Below, piece by piece: positions 22,936 to 34,304 of a DNA stretch of 64,000 bases. The position numbers and the translations under genes were made by a program. The notes below the pieces were generated by a model, which was not told the DNA's origin, made no database searches, and saw nothing but the letters and a program-made list of their open reading frames with translations. The stretch comes from Agrypnia vestita (Eukaryota > Arthropoda > Insecta > Trichoptera > Phryganeidae): positions 62,001-126,000 of the forward strand of contig JADDOH010000525.1 in the NCBI GenBank assembly GCA_016648135.1. The letters are read 5' to 3'. The stretch's first letter is position 1; every line of letters starts with the position of its first letter.

Positions 22936-24160
22936 TTGTTTTCAGAACTTTTAGTAGGTACACAGTAGTAGTTTCTCAGCCTCATAACAGTATGTGGAAT
23001 TCATACCAAAATACAGAAAACTATCAATCTAGGCACATACAGTGGCTAGAAACGCCACCTAAGTAAATCGAGGCACGAGCAAGACACGCACGAGGCCTGC
23101 AGTTCATTGCACCATCAGCATTTTCCGATGAAATATCCACATACACAGCCGCACTCCAGGAGACTCCTTTGTTCGTAAATTATATAAAAAAAAGGTCCAC
23201 GCCCCATGTGGGCATGTCAGCCCTCATAGACCTCCGGCGCGCGGCCAGAGGCTATGGCCCTTAGAGTATCTATCATTGTCATTGTAATCATACTCATGTA
23301 TATTTTGTACTTGTTTTATCGAGACAATAAATCATCAAATATTCTACGCTTTTGGAGCTTTTCAGTCGCATGATGGTGGTGACCTAAAAGCATCTGCTCC
23401 AAAGCGCCTCCAAACCCCCAAAAGTATTTTAGTGAATTCGACGGAATAGCTAATGTATTGAGAGTTCTCTGAGAGAACTAATTCAAATTCTCTCGACCCT
23501 TAACTGTACCACACATCCACGTTGTCTGGTTCCATCGTGTCAGCGTCTTCACCGGGACCGGTCACCCCACTGATGCTCTTATCGAAGCAGTAAAAACGTG
23601 TTTAAAAGGTGGTTTAGCTTTAAGGGTAGTTAACGATGTGATAAATGCTGTGGTACAGGAAAAGCGATTCGCGGAAGGATGTTACGTGCGCAGTTCTCAG
23701 TCGTTTATTTCTGGTACTTGGGGTTTTATTTATTGTTATAGACGATAGAGAGATAGATTTATTTCACATTCATAGGTGACAACTTTTTATAATGTTTACA
23801 AAATTATATAAGCATGTTGTATTGTTGCTAAGGGTCTTGGCAGCAAAGTTAACACCACATTAATTTGACGCCCTGCTTGCTACTTATTTATTTATTTCTT
23901 TTGAATTTATGTCATATTACTCGTCAATGTCATATGTTGGCATCGCTCTTCGGAGATGCTCACGGGAGAAACGTCTGTGGGGGTAATTTCCTCCCCCAGG
24001 GAGCGACCGGCGAGGTCAATGCACGGCGATTCCACCCTAGACAACTCGCATCCGACATCCATTAATCATAATGATCCTTAAGTCCTGGAATTTCTAATAA
24101 ATATGAAACAAAAATACTAGAACTTGTTTTTAATCAACGCATTAATCAACAAATAGCAAT
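22936..24160. other. No gene; possible LTR edge near 23.2-23.4 kb
   Basis: GACAATAAATCATC, ATTCTACGC and GATGGTGGTGACC near 23325-23380 look like the end of an LTR followed by a primer-binding region of BEL/Pao type, but no partner LTR or ORF is present. The 66-aa frame at 23865-24065 is unrecognised. Confidence 0.3.
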
Positions 24161-24161
24161 C

Positions 24162-24840
24162 TTATTTATTTATTTATTTATATTTGTTAGGAAAACCAAC
24201 AACTAACAATAATGAAGTAAATAGATAGAATAGAAAACATAAAAGTCCATTATAGGTTTTTACTGGTGGTTACAAAATATCGTATTTGGATGATGTACAC
24301 GTGTATGATATAGTATATTGATATAATGGAATGAAAAATAATAACATATATTTTATTTGAAAATTGGATCGGAAAGCAAGCGTCGCACATGAGTAAGGTT
24401 ATTTTGAAATAAGTCTAAATTATACTTTGTTGCGGGTTCGACACAAGAAGTTGTAGAAACAAGGGGTGTAGAAAGAAGAGGGTGATTCTTAGAACTTTTG
24501 GAGAAACATTGATCAAGAGCTTGGATAATAATTCAGAACAATCTATTGAGCCTGAGGATATTTTAAGCAAAAATAATCCTGAATAAGATAACATTGTTCT
24601 CGAAACATGTAGATTTTATATCTAATAAAGTGAAAACAAAGTGATTTGTTTTTGCAAAGGTGATGTTTTTTGCAAATATCAAGATGTTTCTCTCTTGCGA
24701 AGTTCAATTTCAGCAGATAAGTATTTATTTTTATAATTTTTTTGTACATAATGTATTTGATATTTTTTTGTATATTTTCAATTCGTGATATTTGCATATT
24801 GTATGCAGGATATGTGTCTTCCCATATTTGCGACTCCAAA
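24162..24840 (-). pseudogene. LINE ORF2 C-terminal relic with A-rich tail
   Basis: On the minus strand the frame 24839-24543 holds ISRIENIQKNIKYIMYKK and YLLKLNFARE. The pattern (W)-Y---I-RIE-IQ------Y--K, then a LL--L---- block, is that of the region after the RT domain in CR1/Jockey-type LINEs. (AAAT)n at about 24162-24182, read as a 3' tail on the minus strand, fits. The catalytic domains are absent. Confidence 0.55.
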
Positions 24841-26105
24841 TTTGGAGAAAAAGAATAAAAAATGGCCTAAATGGCCATTTTGATAATTACATACATTGCT
24901 TACTTGGCCGTTGGTTACGTGGTAGGATTTAATTTTACTGTATTTTTATAATTTTCATTAAATTTAGGTTTTGTCTATGCTAAAAATCTTTTACTTACCT
25001 GGAGACAAGCATCTAGAATGTATAAAAATAAAAATTGATTTACACTATTTTAATTGTAGGCTTTTCAGTAAAATGCCTATGCCCCAAAAATAATTTGTAA
25101 CGTCATAATATGAAAGTTACTGTTAATTAATTTGTTAAGCAGTAATAAATAAATATGAAATATTTTTAATTAGAGCTTTTCGAAGAGTTAAGAAATGATA
25201 TTGGGATTCTTCTTTTTAATTATCTCTGGGATTTGAAAAATAAGTTTTCAAGAAAGAATAATTATAAAATTGTTTATTAGATTTCTGTAAACACGATGAA
25301 GAATTTGAATATGGATAAAATAAAGCTACACCAAGTCTCCAACAATAAACCTCTGTTAAAACCGCTAGACACGAGATGAGAGAGACATTAGATGAGATTA
25401 TCTAAGAAATTCATCAGCAATACAACTATATACTGAGTATATAGTAAATATATAAACAGACATAGACACTACTTCTTTTAAATTATTTTTCTTTGGGGCA
25501 ATTAAACTGATCGGGAAACTTGAAGGGCTCGCTAATTCGCGTGAATAAGCGACAGGAAAGAGAAATGGCACATAAACAAAAGTATACTTGGCGTGTTCGT
25601 CATGAGCGAAAATGTCTTTCAGACGGTTTGCTTCCGCTCCAATCATGCCCAATTAAACGGTGCCTTTTTAGGCCAAGGCGAAAATAATTTATAAAATACG
25701 AAGCACCTCCGCGCTGGCGAGGACATTTATTCGTTTAGGACTCAAATTTTTCAAACCACATTTTTGCGGTGGTTATTATTTTACGAGGCCGAAATATTTT
25801 TTTGGCGCAAAGTGTGAGTTTAGTCTCCATATTTACTTGAAAATTTACGGCTGAGCTCGTTTTAAAAAATTAGCAGTACTTGTATATTTCTTTAACAACA
25901 ACTTGCGTTTGAAAAAAAAAAAAAATATATATATATATAATCGTATATATATATATATATATATATACGATATAGATTACTACATATGTATATATGTTAT
26001 AATGAAGGTTTTCACGGGTGTTAGAAATGTTAGTGTTAATTAATATTGAAATTAATAATTAAATTAATATTGGTAATAAGCTTCCGATACGAACGGACGT
26101 GCTTG
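24841..26105. other. No gene; TA microsatellite
   Basis: (TA)n tracts lie at 25924-25970. The frame at 25398-25652 (-) has no known motif. The rest is AT-rich spacer. Confidence 0.3.
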
Positions 26106-26260
26106 CACTGCCCCTCGTGGCGGAAATTTATTAACAAGACACCCTGAAGATGCCTGTTGTGATTCAGGCGAAAACGTCGGTTGACGAATGGTCCTTCTGA
26201 GGACCAGATTTTAACGCGGGTTACCCCCAAAGAAATTAATACTAACATATTCTTACTATC
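26106..26260 (+). repeat. Repeat with hammerhead-like motif, family 3 copy 1
   Basis: CTGAAGA-T-GCCTG, a loop, CAGGC-GAAAACGTCGG lies at 26144-26181. Downstream GACCAGATTTTAACGCGGGT and TACCCCCAAAG match 62150-62180. The hairpin is perfect over 5 bp. Core strands match a hammerhead except for the extra T before the hairpin and one extra A after GAAA. Confidence 0.55.
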
Positions 26261-26294
26261 TTTCTGGTCTGGAGTGAGGTTCGAACCCGCGACC

Positions 26295-26497
26295 TTTGGA
26301 GGAACATATTGGAGCAATTAAAAACAACAAATCCAATATATCGGCAATCTGTGAACATGCATCCAAACGGAATCTGTCACTTCATCAGATTTGACAAGAC
26401 AAATATCTTATCAACAGAACCGCACCTTATACCCAGATTAGTGAGGGAGTGCATTGAAATATACATACAAACATCCCAATTTCAATATAGATTTTAA
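26295..26497 (+). pseudogene. PLE GIY-YIG endonuclease fragment
   Basis: One frame reads EHIGAIKNNKSN and SAICEHASK; a shifted frame continues CHFIRFDKTNILSTEPHLIP and RLVRECIEIY. This is the middle-to-late part of the PLE nuclease found also near 41.4 kb. It is frameshifted and lacks both ends. The left edge abuts a SINE-like B-box (GAGGTTCGAACCCGCGACC at 26276-26294). Confidence 0.7.
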
Positions 26498-26589
26498 CTA
26501 TCAGCTACATTGGTTACTAAAATGTATTACTAATATTTTTAGAGATTGTTAAAAATTTTAAGAACTCGGTTTTTGTTATTAGAAGGACC

Positions 26590-26815
26590 ATCATTAATTA
26601 AGATAAACTATAGTCATCTATAGATGTCTCAGAGAGACGAAGACATTTATATGAAAAATAATGTTTGAAAGTCTTTTTTGTGTAAAATTATCACCTAAGC
26701 CAGCTTTTGACTGGTCGTAAGTCCAAAAAAGACTTTCATATATATACTTTCCCAAATAAATAACTTGGTGATTGTAAGACATCTATAATTTATATTAATT
26801 AAGTAGTTAACACTT
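26590..26815. mobile_element. MITE-like element, copy 2
   Basis: Related to 2176-2575: inverted ends around CATCTATAGATGTCTC / GACATCTATAATTTAT and the inner CACCTAAGCC and GGTCGTAAGTCC blocks. Shorter and more diverged than copy 1. Confidence 0.6.
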
Positions 26816-26877
26816 GACGAAACGAAAATATTAAATAAACAGGTTTTATGAATACCTCTATAGTAAAAATGTCCTTA

Positions 26878-27106
26878 GGTTTTCACGGCCGTTCAAAATC
26901 TTCGGTGTCTAGTTTTCTGGAATATTCTGCCGTGTATATGTGACCTCTCTGGCCAACGTTTCGGATCCCATTGCAGGTTCCATCATCAGGGCTGATGTAA
27001 GCAGCATGATGGACTCTGCAATGGGATCCGAAACGTTGCCCAGAGAGGTCACATAAACACGGCAGAATATCCCAGAAAACAATACACAGAAGAAAACCTC
27101 TAGAGT
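26878..27106. repeat. Palindromic element carrying two opposed hammerhead-like motifs
   Basis: 26878-26995 and 27003-27106 are inverted copies (ATTCTGCCGTGT, GTGACCTCTCTGG, AACGTTTCGGATCCCATTGC). Each arm holds a motif: minus strand 26951-26990 (CTGATGA-T-GGAACC, loop, GGGATCC-GAAACG) and plus strand 27005-27040 (CATGATGG, hairpin, GGATCC-GAAACG). The plus copy has lost the first two core bases. A single copy of the same family lies at 51621-51657. Confidence 0.6.
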
Positions 27107-27303
27107 ATTATTTTGAACCGGTTAAAGAATTATAAGGATTTTTTTATATAAAAGCCATTTCTTGCCAGAATCAGGAAGTGCCAGTGGTACAGTTTAGGAT
27201 TACGTGTAATTAATTTCTTACCAAAAACTACAAAATAAGTCTTCCAAAAGAGACTTGGATGAAAGAAGTAGACAGTTAATTACCCTTTTGCTTATATTAT
27301 AGT

Positions 27304-27720
27304 TTGGTAGACTCAATTGTAATCTATGGCTTAAACAACTTCGGATTACCGTTCCGATCATATTCAGACAAAGTAAAACAACTACAACTAAAAATAATTA
27401 AAATTATAGCGAGTAAAAACAAAAAGAAGAATGTAAGGTCAAAAAGTGTAAAATCTTACCGATTCAAAAACAAATTTATTAAAAACGGACACTGGAAGAA
27501 TACGAGAATGAGAGATTTAAAACACTAGTACAACATTACTATACGACAAGACAGATAACGAATAAGAAACTAGAAATAAAAAAAACAACAATTATTACGG
27601 AGACAGAACCAAACAATGCGTTACACCAAAACTATTCAACAAACTACCGGATAGAATAAAGAAACGAGATAAAAAATATAGAAAAAACCCTAAAGAGACA
27701 CTACAGTGAATTGTGAAGTG
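27304..27720 (+). pseudogene. LINE ORF2 C-terminal relic
   Basis: One frame reads VDSIVIYGLNNFGLPFRSYS, then DKVKQLQLKIIKIIASK. A shifted frame near 27597 reads YGDRTKQCVTPKLFNKLPDR. The (S)-YG---WG---------LQ--IIK and later YG-R------P-L-N-LP patterns are those of CR1/Jockey-type ORF2 after the RT domain. At least one frameshift; no RT or endonuclease remains. Confidence 0.65.
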
Positions 27721-28893
27721 AATACTCAAAAGCATAAAAGTTTTAAAATTTGAAGTTTTATATTTATTATATTATAATTTAAGTACAATTAATTAAATGT
27801 ACATCGTAATCAGATCCTTGCGTTTAAACTGTAAATACAGTTTTGCAAGAGGTAAAAATAAAATGGCAACAATAAAAATAAAAAAAGTAGAAAGAGGATT
27901 TGGCGCAACCAAATCGAGCAACTATGCGCTCAGACGCTGGGATTTTGGGATAAATTGAACCGGATGGAGGAGGCAATATCGATCCTGGAAACGAGGCAGC
28001 CCGGAAAGGATATTAGCCCGGACTCTGATAGTAGAGTGAAAATAAATTTAATATAAAGAGTGTTTTTTTTAGAGGCGAAGAACTTTAAATTGAAATAAAA
28101 TACAAAAAATGTCTTAATCTCTCAAATCAAGCTAATTTTATGTTTAGTTTGATTATCCATAAAATTAGCTCTTTGTTCGTTCCTCCATACACATATGGTC
28201 TACGCATCGTCCGTCCATTCCCCTCTCGACTCCCATCAAATCCATCTCCATCTCCCTGCCTGATCTCGGTGACGTCGGGAACAAATATAAAAAGGTAGTA
28301 AAGTATTTTTCTTTCCATGTTTATTCCCAATGTATAATACTTACCGTTTAGGCATGTTATTAATTATGTACTACGGGCACTTTCTGCAGACCAGTGAAAG
28401 GAGATCGGAGTGATGGTATGGATTTCTTTAAATAAGACATTCTTAAAGTTCTGTTGCACAAGTATTTCACATTGAGATTCTGATAAATTCTATTAAATTA
28501 TATCACGTCTTTCATAACTTAATCCGACAGTTGAGAATTGTTACGAGTTTCAAGTTAAATAACAAAGAGAAAATAGATACAAAGCCTCAAACGCAGCAAA
28601 GGAACAGGATTGACTCGCTGTTTGCGCCACTTCCCGTTGAGCGTCGTTTACAGATTTTCGTCGTATATGGCCATTTGTTGTTGCCAGAGCCGGCGTCCGG
28701 AATATATACAATATAATTTAAACTTAGTTTTATTACGTTATGGATCTAAATTATCTACGGACTTTGTAACTATACGAGTAGGTATAATAATTTAATCATA
28801 TAACACAATATAAAATTATTTACATATTTATTTTTATAATTTCTGTAGCATTCGTACCAACAAGCGGAAATTATCTTATAGCTTGCGTTTAAA
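27721..28893. other. No gene seen
   Basis: 27900-28030 is GC-richer (GGCAGCCCGGAAAGGATATT) but has no long frame. The frames at 28531-28716 and 28610-28795 overlap each other and have no known motif. Confidence 0.3.
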
Positions 28894-28895
28894 TA

Positions 28896-30175
28896 TTAGG
28901 TCCTTGAAATTGGCGTTTTGTCGTATTGGCAAATTTGATCTCAAATATCTTCTCTTTGGTTAGGAATTCCAAATCCAAATTTATACAGCTATTTACTCAT
29001 GTATTTGTGTTTTGAAAATTATAATTCATTTGTTTTTTCCTCAATTGTTTTTTTCTTTGCGTCACTCAGTTTACAAAATGAAAAACTTGAAATATCGCGT
29101 TATTTACGAGTACGAGTTCCACCGTGGCACCAGTGCTGCAGAAACGGCTCGAAGGATTAATGATGTGTATGGCGACGGTGCCGCAAAAGAAAACACAGTG
29201 CGTTTTTGGTTCCAACGTTTTCGTTCTGGAAATTTCGACCTGCAGAACAAGCCCCGTGGACGGCCGGAGACCAAAGTTGATAATGAAGAATTGAAGGCTA
29301 TTGTGGAAGCGGATCCATCGCAAACCACATCCGAGTTAGCTGCAGGCTGCGGTGTTAGTGATAAAACTGTTTTAATCCACTTGAAACAAATTGGTAAGGT
29401 GAAAAAGCTTGAAAGGTGGGTACCTCACGAATTGAGTGAAGCAAATCAACAAACGCGCGTTGACTGCTGCGTTGCATTACTCAACCGGCACAATAATGAA
29501 GGGATTTTAAATCGAATCATTACCTGTGATGAAAAGTGGATCCTGTACGATAATCGGAAGCGCTCATCGCAATGGCTGAACCCTGCCGAACCAGCCAAAC
29601 CATGCCCCAAGCGAAAATTGACTCCAAAAAAGTTACTTGTGAGCGTTTGGTGGACTAGTGCTGGTGTCGTTCACTACAGCTTTCTTAAATCTGGCCAGAC
29701 GATTACGGCAGATGTCTATTGTCAGCAACTGCAAACCATGATGGAAAAGCTAGCTGCTAAACAACCGAGGCTGGTTAATCGCTCTAGGCCACTGCTGCTT
29801 CATGATAACGCTAGACCACACACTGCACAACAGACGGCTACCAAATTAGAGGAGCTTCAATTGGAATGTCTAAGACATCCACCGTACTCTCCGGACCTTG
29901 CCCCAACAGATTACCATTTTTTTCGAAATTTGGATAACTTCTTGCAAAGGAAAAAATTCAATTCCGATGGGGCAGTCCAAACCGCCTTCAAAGATTTTAT
30001 TGATTCCCGTCCGAATGGTTTTTTTAGTAAAGGGATCGATGAACTACCTATGAGATGGCAAAAGTGCATAGATAGCAATGGTACATACTTTGATTAAATA
30101 AATATATTATAATAAAAAAAAATCGGCTTTATGTTCCTCCCATACTAAACGCCAATTTTATATGTAAGGACCTAA
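28896..30175 (+). mobile_element. Mariner element B (intact ORF)
   Basis: TA duplications at 28894-28895 and 30176-30177. The right terminus reads TTAGGTCCTTACATATAAAA inward. The left reads TTAGGTCCTTGAAATTGGCG, lacking 6 bp (ACATAT) that the other termini have. Length 1280 bp. The gene inside is open throughout. Confidence 0.95.
29078..30097 (+). CDS. Mariner transposase, intact, 339 aa
   Basis: This is the DDE/D transposase that excises and reinserts a mariner element at TA sites. I start at the ATG at 29078 (MKNLKYRVIYEYEF) because all three copies share it; an in-frame ATG at 29012 lies upstream. Residues about 1-110 hold the paired helix-turn-helix DNA-binding region (FHRGTSAAETARRI, VRFWFQRFRSGNFDL). 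The linker WVPHEL is present. The catalytic triad is DEKW in ITCDEKWILYDN, D in LLHDNARPHT, and D in LAPTDYHFF, with 34 residues between the last two, as in true mariners (D,D34D). Length equals the family norm of about 340-350 aa. No stop or frameshift is present. Activity also needs functional termini, and the left one has a 6-bp gap. Confidence 0.97.
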   Translation: MKNLKYRVIYEYEFHRGTSAAETARRINDVYGDGAAKENTVRFWFQRFRSGNFDLQNKPRGRPETKVDNEELKAIVEADPSQTTSELAAGCGVSDKTVLIHLKQIGKVKKLERWVPHELSEANQQTRVDCCVALLNRHNNEGILNRIITCDEKWILYDNRKRSSQWLNPAEPAKPCPKRKLTPKKLLVSVWWTSAGVVHYSFLKSGQTITADVYCQQLQTMMEKLAAKQPRLVNRSRPLLLHDNARPHTAQQTATKLEELQLECLRHPPYSPDLAPTDYHFFRNLDNFLQRKKFNSDGAVQTAFKDFIDSRPNGFFSKGIDELPMRWQKCIDSNGTYFD

Positions 30176-30416
30176 TATTATATTTCAACAGAGCGTCAGA
30201 GTGAAGTTTGGGTATTTGCTAACATTAAGTATTTTATAGACAAACTTTCCAAGCCTCGCTTTGCCTCAAAAAATCTCTATAAATGTCGGCTAAAAATGTG
30301 TGATGTACTTTTTCAAACATGCATAATTGAGCAAGTGCTATCGGGGTGCAAACTAGTCTAGTAGTTTAAAAAAATTCGGCATGTATAATCACAATGATAT
30401 TTTAAAAACTAAATAC

Positions 30417-31707
30417 TGTAACGAGGCTAAAAAGAATCACGTACTAATGACAAATGACAGTTGTTTGAAATGATCACAATATTAACGAAGATTCCAGAAC
30501 GGCCTAGCATAATCTACGGCTTACGATAAACATCGTAAAACATCTCCAAAAATCTGGAAACCGCGAGGAAGTTCTCGAAAACGCGGGAAATGTCTAGGAA
30601 TTTCGATATCAGCATTAGCGAATATAAATACGGCACACGAGAGTAAGGACGGGTCAGTTGTTGTTTGAACGCGGTTGACAGGCGATAACAAAGCGAAGCC
30701 GGTCTTGAGCTGCGGACCAGACTGGCCAAACAGGTAATTCGACAGCGATATTCTGGAAAGTTCTTACGGAGCAAAATAAACCGAAGCGAAATAAATAAGT
30801 GCGGAAATTGGATGGAATATTCTAGTGAATAGTGAATAAAGTGTTAACTCTTAAAAGACTGTGCTAAAAAAAAACTTTGGGGACGGTGGAGTAACACAGC
30901 GTTACCTGATTAAAAATCGGCATAGTTTTTAATATGTGATAAAATATACATATATACAATACAGATAAGACTTTTTAAAGGTCCCTTTATATAATTATGT
31001 AAGATAAATATACATATTTGCATTATTTTAGTAAATTATTATAAAATCATGGCAAATCGAATTCGCGTCCGCTTCCGCCGACGTTTCAATAGCAACTGAA
31101 TACAACGACGCGGTCGCCTGCTCGCTTCAGTCGCATGCACTCCGTCTTTGTCTAGCACGTGTTACCCGACTCTATCTTACTCTTTCTATATTGTTTTTGG
31201 TTTCGCCGAAACCCAAGCAACCGCCATCTCTGTCCTACATGAAATGTATGGTATTGTCGTGCTCTTTCTTGCTCGATTTAACGGCGATGCACAATATACT
31301 GCTCTCACTTACACACTGGCCGAAAATACGAGAGTAATGAATAAATATTTTTTAATTAAAAAATCCGTACATTCCTAACAGTTTTTTTAGTAATTTTGGT
31401 GTGAAAATGTCTATTCGATGATTACAAAAAATGTGACGTTTTAGTTTTTGTAAATAAGGTAGATATTTCATATTTTGTATGACAGGTAGACCTACGTTAC
31501 ATCACCGACACACAGGAGTTAAAGCGAATATGAAGTGTCTATTTACGAGTGATAAATTTGCGAAACACTTTAATTTAAGGAAAAGTTTTACATTTAATAG
31601 TGATAAGGACTTTGTACGTTTGAATAATTAATTATTCAGTAATCAATAAATCCTGTATTAAATCCCAGCGTTTTCTTTGATTCCTCCTGCAGCCACGATA
31701 TGTGACG
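30417..31707 (+). repeat. Solo Gypsy-type LTR interrupted by an insert
   Basis: The left part (30417-30847) starts TGTAACGAGGC and has a TATAAATACGG box near 30624. The right part (31519-31707) contains GTGTCTATTTACGAGTGATA and ends CCACGATATGTGACG. ATAC lies on both sides (30413-30416, 31708-31711). Aligned to 33261-33502 the two parts join without loss, so one LTR was split by an insertion. Confidence 0.72.
30848..31518. mobile_element. 671-bp insert in the LTR, TTAA-flanked
   Basis: GTTAA precedes the insert (30843-30847) and follows it (31518-31522), so the duplication is either GTTAA or, if piggyBac-like, TTAA. The ends CTCTTAAAAG and CACAGGAG give only a CTC-level inverted match. The 76-aa frame at 31148-31378 within it is unrecognised. 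Confidence 0.5.
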
Positions 31708-31711
31708 ATAC

Positions 31712-32218
31712 AATATTAATTCTTAAATGGGGAACTTACTGCTGGTACATTTTTAAATGTTTTATGCGAGTGAATTTTCAGAACACATTCATAATTCAAT
31801 GATACTACCTCTCGTGAACGATTTGAGTTTACCTTGCCTTAACACATTCATTTTATTTTCCATCGAAATTGTGTATCGGTATTATTTTAGGTGATGTTGG
31901 GGTTTGCATAGGCAATGAGGCGGACATTGAAACAAAGTGAAACCGACCATCGGAGGACGATAGGTTTTGACCGTTTTGTTATTTTTTGAAACACATCGAT
32001 TATCGGACGACAAATGGAACTGAAAAGTTTCGCCAAAATATATTTTGTACCGAATATCATGTTTTAAAAAATGTTTTTTAATTTATTTTAATAACACAAT
32101 TTATAAAAAATACAATAGCACACTCAGCGAAGGGCAGATATTGAAGATATATACATATATTTTTTTAATTAGTGCTACGTTTTTAAAGAAAAGTTAGCAC
32201 TAATTAAATAAATTAAAG
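31712..32218. other. No gene seen
   Basis: AT-rich spacer, nothing recognised. Confidence 0.3.
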
Positions 32219-32385
32219 ATGCTCATGGTCCAGCGGGCATTTCATTTGACTGCGAGGCTCTCACATCACTTATTCAAACCTGGGTATTATTGTGACGTTT
32301 TTCCCTACAGTAATCAGACTTCGTAGCCTGCTTTTAGTGTTAAAATTTATATTAAAACAAACTGAAATTTAAATTACAAATTTTA
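32219..32385 (+). repeat. Degraded tRNA-derived SINE (family 2)
   Basis: CATGGTCCAGCGGGCATTTC resembles an A-box region, and AACCTGGGTATTATTGTGAC with CAGTAATCAGACTTCGTAGC matches the body of the SINE at 39300-39490. The B-box is lost. Confidence 0.5.
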
Positions 32386-33150
32386 ATCTATTAGAACAAA
32401 AAAGTAAGAAAAAATTACACAACATGTGAAATGAAAACAACACGAAAAAGACGAATGTGTAAAAATAAAAAATATCTAAACAGAAATAAGAACTGTGATC
32501 AGTTTGCCAAAAGTATACTGATATAGTCAAGAATGCGCAGAAATCTAAATAGGTATGTAATAGTTCGCCTGACGTCTTTTCACATTCACAAGAAATTCAA
32601 AGAAATATTGGAAGTAAGAAGAACGAAACAGCAAATGATAACATTATCTGCAAAATCATAAAAAAATAGACATATAATCAATTAACTAACACAAGTTAAT
32701 TGGATAGACAGGCAAAATACCTACATCTTAGAATTATTTGATGACCGAAGAAGTTCCAAACGTGGTAAAAATAGTCTAGTTACAGGGTCATCGATCACAT
32801 AAGATGAAGTTGGAAAGGCAATAAGGTTAGCTGAGACGGGAAAACAACTGGTCTTTACGGAATAAACAGACGTTAAACTTCTGGGGAAATATGGAGTTCT
32901 GACAAAGATCGTCAGAACTCTTTAACTCTATGTATAATAAAAGAGTTCTTCGTCAGATTATTAAAATCGATGTACAAAAATAGATAAAGCATCAATCACC
33001 TTGATGACAAAGGTCAAAGATCTTACGAATAATATATATATATGTGTGTGTTTTGCTTAAGGTTTCCGCGAGCGCTATTGTATGGAACAAAAGTAGTTTC
33101 TGAAATATCTCGCGTTTCCTGTAAATGGTCTCCCTGAGAAGACCTACATG

Positions 33151-33187
33151 CCGACGTTTCGACACGGTATCACGTGTCATTGTCATG
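33151..33187 (-). ncRNA. Hammerhead-like motif (family 4)
   Basis: Minus strand: CATGACAA, hairpin TGACACG / CGTGTCG, AAACGTCGG. The hairpin is perfect; the first core strand is diverged from CTGANGA, so catalytic function is unlikely. Confidence 0.3.
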
Positions 33188-33260
33188 GCTAAATAGGCCT
33201 CAAAAGTTACGGACTAGCCGTACTTGTTCGTGGGTGACATGAAAGTCTCCCACCAATAAG

Positions 33261-33502
33261 CCGAAGCGAAATAATACGTGCGGGAATCGGATAGAATGTT
33301 CTAGCGAATAAAGTGTTGGAGCGATTATAAGTGTCTATTTACGAGTGATAAATTTACGAAATATTTTAATTTAAATATTTCCGTTAAGTCAAATAGTGTT
33401 AAGTGACTGTACGATCGATTAATTGATTAATCGGTAATTAATAAATCCGTCGTTCAACTCCAGCGTTTTCATTAATTCCTCCTGTAGCCACGACACGTGA
33501 TA
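33261..33502 (+). repeat. Gypsy-type LTR fragment, 3' part
   Basis: It shares AAGCCGAAGCGAAATAATAC, GTGTCTATTTACGAGTGATA and the end CCACGACACGTGATA with the other LTR copies. The 5' part with TGTAACG and the TATA region is missing. Confidence 0.65.
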
Positions 33503-34304
33503 ATATATTACCTAAAGAGACTGAGAGAAGTCGGAAAAGACTAAATTCGGTTTTCTCCTTCTTCTGGGGACTCCTACCGGTATCTAAATACAAATGCAGC
33601 GATGCCATTTAGAGCATATATTCATACGTTATTGATATATTAAAATCATTTGATAAGGTACACAATACGAAGATCAGATAAAAGCAGATCAAAAAGCAGA
33701 CAGAATTTACTGTACTGCCGTTTCCTCTGGACCATAGGCAGAGAGATTCAATGGAGAAAATATTCAAAGGATGTCCGTGTACAATTAATAGAGGAAATTG
33801 GAATAATAAGATGAGAAGGACGGGGTAGTATTCAAACACCTAATAAAAAAAAATTCAGAAGACTTTCTGTGAAACAAATGAAGGCTGGCATAAATGAGAA
33901 GAACCTCCGTTACGCGGACAGCAATGTCTTTACCTTACCCATCGTCAGAATCTGACTGAAAATGACGCGGTTTCGGTATTACAGACATAAACATAATTTC
34001 TTTACGACACATTGGATTTCCGATTTAAGTAAAATCTAGCACATGTGCTTAGGCGTAGGACTGAAATTGTGAAATTCTAAAAGTTGGAAGATCCGTACCG
34101 TTGAAAATTGTAGATGTCTAGACTTGAAGGAAAACACTGGTTTAGTCGCAAGATGTCTCGATACCCAGCGCGTAATTTTTCGCGATTTGAAAATTAACAT
34201 ACTTTTGAATAATACATCTAAAATTTCTTTTTTAACTGTAACTGGTTGCGGATATTTTATACGAACCGTATATTTTTCCGAGAAACGATTCTCGAAAGGG
34301 TCAC

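Larger units (their letters stand above)
32640..33960 (+). pseudogene. RTE-type LINE reverse transcriptase relic, split by inserts
   Basis: Frames in order give WIDRQNTYILELFDDRRSSK, then DEVGKAIRLAETGK with a shifted TGLYGI, then near 33620 VIDILKSFDKVHNT (the RT motif expected as ID--KAFD-V-H), IQWRKYSKDVRVQLIEE, and near 33900 INEKNLRYAD (normally YADD, here YADS). That order is the RTE-clade RT domain. Stops and frameshifts are many. The block from about 33000 to 33510, which holds a hammerhead-like motif and an LTR piece, interrupts it. Confidence 0.6.
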
